A DNA stretch of 64,000 nucleotides, taken from positions 3,488,501-3,552,500 of the forward strand of contig NZ_CP060436.1 of assembly GCF_003590145.2 (NCBI RefSeq). Reading direction: 5' to 3'. The position numbers and the translations under genes were made by a program. The notes under the pieces were generated by a model that was not told where the DNA came from, did not search any database, and was given only the letters and a program-made list of their open reading frames with translations. The stretch comes from Pseudooceanicola algae (GTDB taxonomy: Bacteria; Pseudomonadota; Alphaproteobacteria; Rhodobacterales; Rhodobacteraceae). Positions 57,696-64,000 of the stretch are shown here, in pieces (the first letter of the stretch is position 1; each line of letters opens with the position of its first letter).

Positions 57696-57881
57696 ATGGA
57701 ATTTGGTATTCTAGGACTTATCGTCCTTGTTCTCGATATTTACGCAATCTTTCAGGTCCTGACATCCAGCGCGAGCGTGCTGTCCAAGGTGCTATGGACC
57801 CTGTTGATCCTGGTGCTGCCGGTTCTCGGCTTCATCATCTGGCTTCTGGCAGGTCCGCGGGCCGGTGGCGTGCGCGCTTGA
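57696..57881 (+). CDS. PLDc_N-domain small membrane protein
   Basis: 61 residues with two helices and a turn: MEFGILGLIVLVLDIYAI, then SVLSKVLWTLLILVLPVLGF and IIWLLAGPR, the phospholipase D N-terminal-type (PLDc_N) pattern of very small membrane proteins. The ATG at 57696 is chosen over an upstream frame because the domain starts there. Role unknown. Confidence 0.82.
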   Translation: MEFGILGLIVLVLDIYAIFQVLTSSASVLSKVLWTLLILVLPVLGFIIWLLAGPRAGGVRA

Positions 57882-58102
57882 TCGCGCAGACGCCATCGCC
57901 TTGATGGCAAGACCGTCGTCCCCATCGCCCTCACGACTGCCGGGCGGATAGCTGAAAAGTTGACGATGACATTCGGACCTCTGCGCCACGGCGCGGGGGT
58001 CTTTTTCGTGGGGCGGGTCATCCAGACCAGTCCTGTGGACACTGGCGGGCCGCCATGGGCGTAAAAAGCCCGAGAAACCCCGATTTAGGCAGGCCGAGCC
58101 GA

Positions 58103-58130
58103 TTGACTCCGCCTCAGCCCCGGATATAAG
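58103..58130 (+). promoter_or_regulatory. rpsD: Sigma-70-type promoter of rpsD
   Basis: TTGACT at 58103-58108, a 16-bp spacer, and TATAAG at 58125-58130, about 180 bases before the rpsD start. The long leader between shows no gene; it could hold a regulatory structure. Confidence 0.6.
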
Positions 58131-58309
58131 CGCGGCTTCATTGGTGTTGGTGGCCCCCGCAAGGGGAACCCTGTCATGGTCCGCAAGGCCAAGAGGACAA
58201 CACCCTTTCAGTCCAGGGTCCGACCGGGACTGGCGATGTGACGGGATCTTCCCCGAACACCCGCCGGGACCGAGATGGCCAGGGGCGCAATACAGAAAGG
58301 ATATCAGCC

Positions 58310-58930
58310 GTGACCAAACGCACGTCTGCCAAGTACAAAATCGACCGTCGCATGGGCGAAAACATCTGGGGTCGTCCGAAGTCCCCGGTGAACCGTCGTG
58401 AATACGGCCCCGGCCAGCACGGTCAGCGTCGCAAGGGCAAACTGTCGGACTTCGGTCTGCAGCTGCGCGCCAAGCAGAAGCTGAAAGGCTACTACGGCGA
58501 CATGACCGAGAAGCAGTTCCGCCGCATCTTCGCCGAAGCCGAGCGTGTGAAGGGTGACACCGGTGAAAACCTCATCGGTCTGCTGGAACGCCGCCTGGAC
58601 GCCGTCGTCTACCGTGCCAAGTTCGTCGCGACCATCTTCGCCGCCCGTCAGTTCGTGAACCATGGCCACGTGACCGTGAACGGCAAGCGCGTCAACATCC
58701 CCTCCTACCGCGTGAAAGAGGGTGACGTCGTCGAAGTCCGCGAGAAGTCCAAGCAGATCGCCGTCGTGATCGAAGCCACCCAGCTGGCCGAACGTGACGT
58801 TCCCGACTACATCGAGGCCGACCACTCCAAGATGACCGCGACCTTCGTGCGCACCCCCGCTCTGGGCGACGTTCCCTACGCCGTTCAGATGGAACCGAGC
58901 CTCGTCATCGAATTCTACGCGCAGAACTGA
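58310..58930 (+). CDS. rpsD: 30S ribosomal protein S4
   Basis: 206 residues starting with GTG at 58310 ([20 protein letters not shown]), with GAAAGGA upstream; the longer upstream frame is not conserved in the family. The S4 RNA-binding domain lies at about 95-160 ([26 protein letters not shown], then [14 protein letters not shown]). S4 nucleates 16S rRNA assembly and contributes to decoding accuracy. It is monocistronic here, ending in a strong terminator. Confidence 0.97.
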   Translation: MTKRTSAKYKIDRRMGENIWGRPKSPVNRREYGPGQHGQRRKGKLSDFGLQLRAKQKLKGYYGDMTEKQFRRIFAEAERVKGDTGENLIGLLERRLDAVVYRAKFVATIFAARQFVNHGHVTVNGKRVNIPSYRVKEGDVVEVREKSKQIAVVIEATQLAERDVPDYIEADHSKMTATFVRTPALGDVPYAVQMEPSLVIEFYAQN

Positions 58931-58964
58931 TCCCACGGGATCGCGTTCAGCGCCGCAATCGAAA

Positions 58965-58991
58965 GGCCGCATCTTCGGATGCGGCCTTTTT
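58965..58991 (+). terminator. rpsD: Intrinsic terminator of rpsD
   Basis: GGCCGCATC-TTCG-GATGCGGCC, a 9-bp stem with a stable TTCG tetraloop, followed by five T. Located 34 bases after the stop. Confidence 0.92.
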
Positions 58992-59169
58992 CGTTGTGCG
59001 GACCACTGGCGGCGCCCGGATTGATGGAAATCGCGGGGCAGGCGGGCTGTGGGCCGTGAACTGGCGCGACAGGGCAACTTTGCCGGGTCTGATCGCCGCT
59101 GCGCCGCAATCTCGGCTTCCCATGGTCGGGCCCGGACGATAGAAGATCCGGCGAGGGAAAGGTGAGCAA

Positions 59170-60261
59170 ATGACCAGCAAGATCATTCCACAACCGGGCA
59201 TCATGGACATCGCGCTGTACGTAGGCGGGGATTCCAAGGTCGCGGGTGTGAACGATACGGTGAAACTCTCGTCCAACGAGAATCCCTTCGGGCCTGGCGA
59301 TGCCGCGCGCGAAGCCTTTCGCCGTGCCGGGCAGGACATGCATCGCTATCCCTCGACCGACCATGCCGGGCTGCGCGCAGCCATCGGGGCGCAATACGGT
59401 CTGGACCCCGAACGCATCATCTGCGGCGTCGGCAGCGACGAGATCATCCACTTCCTGAATCAGGCCTATGCCGGTCCGGGGGACGAGGTGCTGTTTACCG
59501 AACACGGTTTTTCCATGTACCGGATTTCGGCCTCTGCCGCCGGGGCGACCCCGGTCGAGGTCAGGGAACGCGAACGCGTCACCGACGTCGATGCGCTGCT
59601 GGAAGGCTGCTCGGAGCGTACCAAGCTGGTCTTCATCGCCAACCCCAACAATCCCACCGGCACGATGATCGGCGGCAACGAGGTCGCGCGCCTTGCAGCC
59701 GGTATTCCCGATCAGGCGATCCTGGTACTGGATGGGGCCTACGCGGAATACGTGCAGGGCTTTGACGGCGGTGCGGGTCTGGTCGAGGCCCGCGACAACG
59801 TGGTCATGACGCGCACCTTCTCGAAGATCTACGGGCTGGGTGGGCTGCGCATCGGCTGGGGCTATGGCCCGAAACACATCATCGACGTGCTGAACCGCAT
59901 CCGGGGTCCCTTCAACCTGTCCAACGCACAGCTTGCCGCGGCCGAGGCTGCGGTCAAGGATCAGGCCCATGTCGAACAATCCCGCGCGGAAAACACCCGT
60001 CTGCGGGCCTGGCTGGCCGAGGCGCTGGCCGAACATGGCGTGCCCTCGGATACCTCCTGCGCCAATTTCATCCTGGCGCGCTTTGCCTCCCCGACCGAGG
60101 CAGAGGCCGCCGATACCTTCCTGCGTGCCCGCGGGCTGATCGTGCGGCGGGTGACCAGCTACAACCTGCCCAATTGCCTGCGCATCACCGTGGGCGACGA
60201 ATCCTCCTGCCGGCGGGTCGCCCATGCGATCGGCCAGTTCAAGGCCGGGGTCGAGGCGTGA
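59170..60261 (+). CDS. hisC: Histidinol-phosphate aminotransferase
   Basis: 363 residues of the class I/II PLP enzymes. Substrate and cofactor motifs are [27 protein letters not shown] and the PLP lysine in [16 protein letters not shown]. HisC converts imidazole acetol-phosphate in histidine synthesis; members beside tyrA often serve phenylalanine and tyrosine as well. It overlaps the prephenate dehydrogenase gene by four bases, which supports an aromatic amino acid role. Confidence 0.93.
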   Translation: MTSKIIPQPGIMDIALYVGGDSKVAGVNDTVKLSSNENPFGPGDAAREAFRRAGQDMHRYPSTDHAGLRAAIGAQYGLDPERIICGVGSDEIIHFLNQAYAGPGDEVLFTEHGFSMYRISASAAGATPVEVRERERVTDVDALLEGCSERTKLVFIANPNNPTGTMIGGNEVARLAAGIPDQAILVLDGAYAEYVQGFDGGAGLVEARDNVVMTRTFSKIYGLGGLRIGWGYGPKHIIDVLNRIRGPFNLSNAQLAAAEAAVKDQAHVEQSRAENTRLRAWLAEALAEHGVPSDTSCANFILARFASPTEAEAADTFLRARGLIVRRVTSYNLPNCLRITVGDESSCRRVAHAIGQFKAGVEA

Positions 60262-61172
60262 TCTACCAGAAGGTCGCCCTGATCGGCCTCGGGCTGATCG
60301 CCTCTTCCATCGCCTGGGCTACCAAGCGCGGCAATCTGGCGGGACAGGTGCGGGGGTACGACCTGTCGCCCGAAGCGCGGGAAACCGCGCGCGCCATCGG
60401 CCTTTGCGATGTCTTCGACAGTGCTGCCGAAGCCGCCGAGGGCGCGGACCTCGTGATCCTCTGCGTGCCGGTCGGGGCCATGGAAACGGCGATCCGTGCC
60501 GTGGCGCCGGGGCTGAAGCCGGGGGCAGTGGTTTCGGACGTCGGCTCGGTCAAGCGGGCGGTGATCGACGCGGTCACCCCGCATATTCCCGAAGGCGTGC
60601 AGTTCATCCCGGCCCATCCGCTGGCCGGCACCGAACATTCCGGACCGGCGGCGGGCTTTGCCGCGCTGTTCGACAACCGCTGGTGCCTTGTCGTGCCCAG
60701 CCCCGACAGCGATCCCCAGAAGGTGGCGGATCTGTGCGCCTTCTGGGAAGGCATGGGCGCCCATGTGGACGAGATGGATGCCGATCACCACGATCTGGTC
60801 CTGGCGGTCACCTCTCATACACCGCACCTCATTGCCTATACGATGGTTGGTGTCGCCGATGATCTGCGCCGTGTCACCGACAGCGAGGTCATCAAGTATT
60901 CCGCAGCCGGGTTCCGGGATTTCACCCGGATCGCGGCGAGCGATCCGACCATGTGGCGGGATGTCTTCTTGTCCAACAAGGATGCGACGTTGGAGATCCT
61001 TGGCCGTTTCACCGAAGAACTCTTCGCGCTGCAGCGGGCCATCCGCACCGGTGACGGCGATCTGCTGCACGATTACTTCACCCGGACACGGGCGATACGG
61101 CGGGGGATCATCGACGCCGGTCAGGATACCTCGGCCCCGGACTTCGGTCGCACGCCTCTGGCGCGAAAATGA
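60258..61172 (+). CDS. tyrA: Prephenate/arogenate dehydrogenase
   Basis: 304 residues from a GTG at 60258 overlapping the hisC stop. The Rossmann motif is GLGLIASS. TyrA landmarks are [28 protein letters not shown] and [13 protein letters not shown]. It makes 4-hydroxyphenylpyruvate or tyrosine with NAD(P). Coupled upstream to hisC and downstream to the extensin-like gene (four-base overlap). Confidence 0.92.
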   Translation: MIYQKVALIGLGLIASSIAWATKRGNLAGQVRGYDLSPEARETARAIGLCDVFDSAAEAAEGADLVILCVPVGAMETAIRAVAPGLKPGAVVSDVGSVKRAVIDAVTPHIPEGVQFIPAHPLAGTEHSGPAAGFAALFDNRWCLVVPSPDSDPQKVADLCAFWEGMGAHVDEMDADHHDLVLAVTSHTPHLIAYTMVGVADDLRRVTDSEVIKYSAAGFRDFTRIAASDPTMWRDVFLSNKDATLEILGRFTEELFALQRAIRTGDGDLLHDYFTRTRAIRRGIIDAGQDTSAPDFGRTPLARK

Positions 61173-62104
61173 AGCGGCTCCTGCTTGGATTGGGGCTGGC
61201 CCTGCCGCTTGCGGCCTGGGCAGACCCGCCCGAGCAGAGCCTGCGCCCCGTCGCCCCCGGACAGCTGGTGGGTGAAACCGTGCTACCGGCAGAATTGTTC
61301 CTGCAGACGCGAAGCGCCGCTGGATCGGTTGCCCCCGGTACGGATGCGCCGGTGGCAGATGTTCCGGAGCCTGCGATCTCTGTGCCGGAGGGCCCTGCTT
61401 CGGTCGTTTCCAGCGCTCTGCCTGCCACATCGGCCCGCGCTTCAAATCCGGGCGCGCTCGGCGTGACGGCGGTTCTACCGGAGCCTCCATCCCCGATGAC
61501 AGTCGCCCGGACCCCGCGCCCCCGCACGCGGCCTGCCGAGGTCAGCCAGACCGCGCGAGCCGCCGTGGCGACCCGGCGCAGCGGCGCGGTCTGCAGCGAT
61601 CTGGCGATTCAAGGGGTGGCCATCGGGCGGGTCTCGGCGTCGCATTCAGGCTGCGGGATCGATCAGGCGGTGCGCGTCAGTTCGGTCAGCGGCGTGGGCC
61701 TGTCGACCCATGCGGTGATGGATTGCGGCACGGCCAGGGCGCTGAAATCCTGGATCGACCGCGGGCTGAAGCCTGCCGTGGGCAGTTATGGCGGTGGGGT
61801 GCGGCAATTGCAGGTCGTCGCCCATTACGCCTGCCGGCCGCGCAACAACCAGAAGGGCGCGCGGATTTCCGAACATGGCAAGGGCCGGGCGGTGGATATC
61901 GCGGCGGTGAAACTGGCCGACGGCAAAGAGCTAAACGTGCTTCAGGACTGGCAGAACGGGCGCGAGGGCCGCATCCTGCATCAGGTCCATGATGCGGCCT
62001 GCGGCCCCTTCGGCACAGTGCTTGGCCCGGAGGCAAATGCGCTGCACCGCAACCATTTCCATTTCGACACCGCGCGATATCGCAACGGCAGCTACTGCCG
62101 TTAA
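61169..62104 (+). CDS. Extensin-like C-terminal domain protein
   Basis: 311 residues. Signal peptide 1-18, a Pro/Ala-rich linker to about 125, then the extensin-like domain: CSDLAIQGVAIG, SGCGIDQAVRV, RISEHGKGRAVDIA (His and Asp as in VanY/M15-like folds), CGPFGTVLGP and HRNHFHFDTARY. This fits a periplasmic zinc peptidase fold acting on peptidoglycan, though activity is untested. It overlaps tyrA and is convergent with the DUF2125 gene (four-base overlap). Confidence 0.87.
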   Translation: MKRLLLGLGLALPLAAWADPPEQSLRPVAPGQLVGETVLPAELFLQTRSAAGSVAPGTDAPVADVPEPAISVPEGPASVVSSALPATSARASNPGALGVTAVLPEPPSPMTVARTPRPRTRPAEVSQTARAAVATRRSGAVCSDLAIQGVAIGRVSASHSGCGIDQAVRVSSVSGVGLSTHAVMDCGTARALKSWIDRGLKPAVGSYGGGVRQLQVVAHYACRPRNNQKGARISEHGKGRAVDIAAVKLADGKELNVLQDWQNGREGRILHQVHDAACGPFGTVLGPEANALHRNHFHFDTARYRNGSYCR

Positions 62105-63093
62105 CGCAGCTGCAGGATCGGGGCCGGGCCGACCGGCACCGGGCCGAGATAGCTGCGCCCGTCGCGGAAGGACACGGTCACGTCCAGCGTGCCGGGATTG
62201 CCACTGAGCCCGGCCAGCATCTTCAGCGCCGCCTCGACCGCCTGACCCAGACGCGGATCCAGCGCGCGGCTGTCCATGGCCAGCTTCAGCAAGGCCTGCC
62301 AGTTGCGCGCCTGCAGGTTCAGCTCCCCCGTCGGGACGCCGGCGTCGTCGACGTCGAGGTCGGCCGAGACCTGAAGCCCCAATTCGCCCCATTGCGCCTT
62401 TGCCAGATCGAGCTGGATGTGCCGGGGCTGTGGGCGGGCCTGGTCGATGGCGCTCAGATCCCAGGGTTTGGAGAAGGTCACGGTCGCATCCAGCCGCGCC
62501 TCTTGCAGGGTTTCGGGCAGGGCGATGCCCGAGGCGATGCTGCCGCGCAGGCTGTCGGGCGGGGTGACCTCCTGCGCAAGAAGACCAAGGCGATAGGTGT
62601 TGCGATCCCCAACCTGCTCCATCGCCAGGTTCAGCTTGCCAAGCGACAGGGTCGCGGGGCCCTCGATCACCAGATCCTCGGCTTCGACCTGTGCGCCCTT
62701 CAGTTGCAGATCCCGGCGCGGGTGCAGTTTCAGCGAAGCGCGCAGATCGCTGCTGCTGATCAGGACCGAGGTCAGCGGCGTCGAAATCCGCATCGTTTGC
62801 GGCCAAACGGCGATCATGTGCAACGGGTTGTAGGACAGGGCAAAGAAGCCGAAGCGCGGCAGTTCCAGCGCGACTCCGGTCTTCGGGTCGGCCAGCGCCA
62901 GATCATCCCAGAGCATGTCGAATCGGTTGGGAAAGCCGGTGACCCTGAAATCCGAATACTCGGCCTGCCAATCCTCGGCCTGGCGGGCAGTGAACCATTT
63001 TTCGATCCCGCTCCGGATGTAGCTGGAAGCGACCACCCAATAGCCGGACCACAGGGCTGCGACCACAAGGATCACGATCAACAGGCGTTTCAT
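62101..63093 (-). CDS. DUF2125 family protein
   Basis: 330 residues. The ATG at 63093 has AAAGGGG seven bases upstream and is preferred over the one at 63099. An N-terminal signal or anchor (RLLIVILVVAALWSGYWVV) precedes a long exported domain with DFRVTGFPNRFD and YNPLHMIAVWP, the DUF2125 pattern. Its function is unknown; it is probably periplasmic. Its 3' end overlaps the extensin-like gene by four bases in convergent orientation. Confidence 0.88.
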   Translation of the reverse strand: MKRLLIVILVVAALWSGYWVVASSYIRSGIEKWFTARQAEDWQAEYSDFRVTGFPNRFDMLWDDLALADPKTGVALELPRFGFFALSYNPLHMIAVWPQTMRISTPLTSVLISSSDLRASLKLHPRRDLQLKGAQVEAEDLVIEGPATLSLGKLNLAMEQVGDRNTYRLGLLAQEVTPPDSLRGSIASGIALPETLQEARLDATVTFSKPWDLSAIDQARPQPRHIQLDLAKAQWGELGLQVSADLDVDDAGVPTGELNLQARNWQALLKLAMDSRALDPRLGQAVEAALKMLAGLSGNPGTLDVTVSFRDGRSYLGPVPVGPAPILQLR

Positions 63094-63164
63094 CGGCATA
63101 CCCCTTTCGGTCCCGCACTCGCCTGTGTTTATAAGGCGTCGAAGGAAAAGGACCAGAGAAGCTT

Positions 63165-63689
63165 ATGTGGGTATTCGGCTACGGCTCGCTTTTGTGGAAA
63201 CCGGGGTTCACACCTGCCGAACAGGTGGTCGCCCGGCTGTCGGGCTATGCGCGCAGTTTCTGCATGACCTCGATCCACCATCGCGGGACCGAGGCTGAAC
63301 CGGGGCTGGTGCTGGCGTTGGACGCGGTGCGCGGTGCGGCCTGCACGGGCCTTGCCCTGCGCGTGTCCGAGGGCGAAGAAGACAGCGTGCTGGCCTATCT
63401 GCGGGAGCGTGAACTGGTGTCCTCGGCCTATGTCGAACGCCATGTGCCGCTGCAACTGACCGACGGGCGGGACGTCAGCGCGCTGGCCTATGTGATCGAC
63501 CCCGGTCATGTGCAATATTGCGGCGGGATGCCGCTGGAAGAACAGGCCCGCATCATCGCCCGTGCCCATGGCGGAATGGGCGCGAATACCGAATATCTTT
63601 TCAATACCGTCCAGCATCTGGACAGTCTGGGTCTTGGCGATGACGACCTGACCTGGCTGGCCGGTCGGGTAGAGGCACTTGGGCGATAA
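63165..63689 (+). CDS. Gamma-glutamylcyclotransferase (ChaC family)
   Basis: 174 residues. The substrate loop is FGYGSLLW (YGSL), with RSFCMTS and a catalytic Glu in CGGMPLEEQARIIARA. ChaC enzymes split glutathione into oxoproline and Cys-Gly in the cytoplasm. Divergent from the DUF2125 gene with 70 bases between. Confidence 0.92.
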   Translation: MWVFGYGSLLWKPGFTPAEQVVARLSGYARSFCMTSIHHRGTEAEPGLVLALDAVRGAACTGLALRVSEGEEDSVLAYLRERELVSSAYVERHVPLQLTDGRDVSALAYVIDPGHVQYCGGMPLEEQARIIARAHGGMGANTEYLFNTVQHLDSLGLGDDDLTWLAGRVEALGR

Positions 63690-63737
63690 GCCTTTTCTTG
63701 CATGGGCAAAACTCCTAGACTCGGGGGCAGGGACGTA

Positions 63738-64000
63738 ATGGCGGGACAGGACAGAATGGCGCAGACCGATCTCGATGCGGGGCCGCAATTCTCGCAGCCC
63801 ATCCGGCAGATCATCCTCATGCTTATCGTCCTCGGGCTGTGTGCCGGGGGCGGGGTGCTGATCTATCCCAACGTGCAGGCGGTGTTCGAGGCGAACCCCT
63901 ATCTGAACGGCTTCATCGCCTTCGTCTTCGTGCTGGGCGTGATCGCCTGTTTCTGGCAGGTCGCGCAGCTGATTTCCTCGGTCCGCTGGATCGAACGCTT
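63738..64000 (+). CDS. MotA/TolQ/ExbB-type membrane protein, N-terminal fragment
   Basis: Cut by the window end after about 87 residues. From the ATG at 63738 (or 63756): QFSQPIRQIILMLIVLGL, then NPYLNGFIAFVFVLGVIACF and QLISSVRWIERF, two helices arranged as in long-loop proton-channel proteins of this family found in alphaproteobacteria. The remainder, with the conserved channel helices, is outside the window. Confidence 0.7.
   Translation, partial: MAGQDRMAQTDLDAGPQFSQPIRQIILMLIVLGLCAGGGVLIYPNVQAVFEANPYLNGFIAFVFVLGVIACFWQVAQLISSVRWIER

Overview
GC-rich DNA from an alphaproteobacterium, most likely Rhodobacterales. The evidence is the style of the encoded proteins (rpsD, hisC, a prephenate/arogenate dehydrogenase, an extensin-like protein, DUF2125, an ETC complex I NDUFS4-type subunit and uvrB), not a database match. 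The right end (about 54.3-64 kb) is ordinary conserved chromosome. Everything left of it is accessory DNA built from mobile elements, duplications and metal-resistance operons.

Layout. 0-8 kb: a secreted-protein fragment, a zinc alcohol dehydrogenase, a TonB receptor next to a truncated hydrolase, remnants of IS5, IS481 and IS21 elements, a 629-bp repeat, a GNAT protein and a LysR regulator. 8.4-15.3 kb: a TetR/DUF3817/CopD-like module, then a 3,050-bp cassette (IclR, ABM-VOC fusion, EthD protein, tyrosine recombinase) bounded by the 6-bp core GAGCCC, then a LysR/amidohydrolase module. 15.5-17.1 kb: a DUF6880 gene and a transposon end. 17.1-22.7 kb: tniQ, tnsC, tnsB and tnsA of a Tn7-like transposon. 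24.3-28.2 kb: an inverted second copy of the TetR and LysR/amidohydrolase modules without the recombinase cassette, joined at a single GAGCCC, so it looks like an empty attachment site. 28.2-29.7 kb: an IS1182-family element. 30-34.5 kb: a SCO/DsbB/DsbA/PCuAC/SCO/M23 operon. 34.5-42.4 kb: L,D-transpeptidase, ZIP, CDF, transglutaminase-like protein, MerR regulator, Zn/Cd/Pb-type P-ATPase and DUF411, with MerR-type promoters. 42.6-43.2 kb: a second copy of the recombinase. 43.5-52.3 kb: copper-linked cytochromes, a multicopper oxidase, DUF305, glutaredoxin-MauE, and copABCD behind a CueR-like promoter. 52.5-54.25 kb: a second DUF6880 gene and transposon end.

Main interpretation. The sequences starting at 17112 (inward) and ending at 54253 (inward on the minus strand) are near-perfect inverted ends (24 of 26 positions match), each followed inward by further related repeats. 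Both are flanked by the same 5 bp, ACCTC. This makes the 37.1-kb interval a Tn7-like transposon carrying zinc/cadmium and copper resistance. It abuts the 3' end of the ETC complex I subunit gene; the 5-bp duplication overlaps the stop codon. A second, slightly diverged DUF6880 plus transposon end lies immediately outside the left end, so two such elements appear to have inserted one after the other at this site. No CRISPR array or cas gene is present, so it is not a CRISPR-guided transposon within what can be seen.

All similarity statements are from reading the sequence; no search was run.
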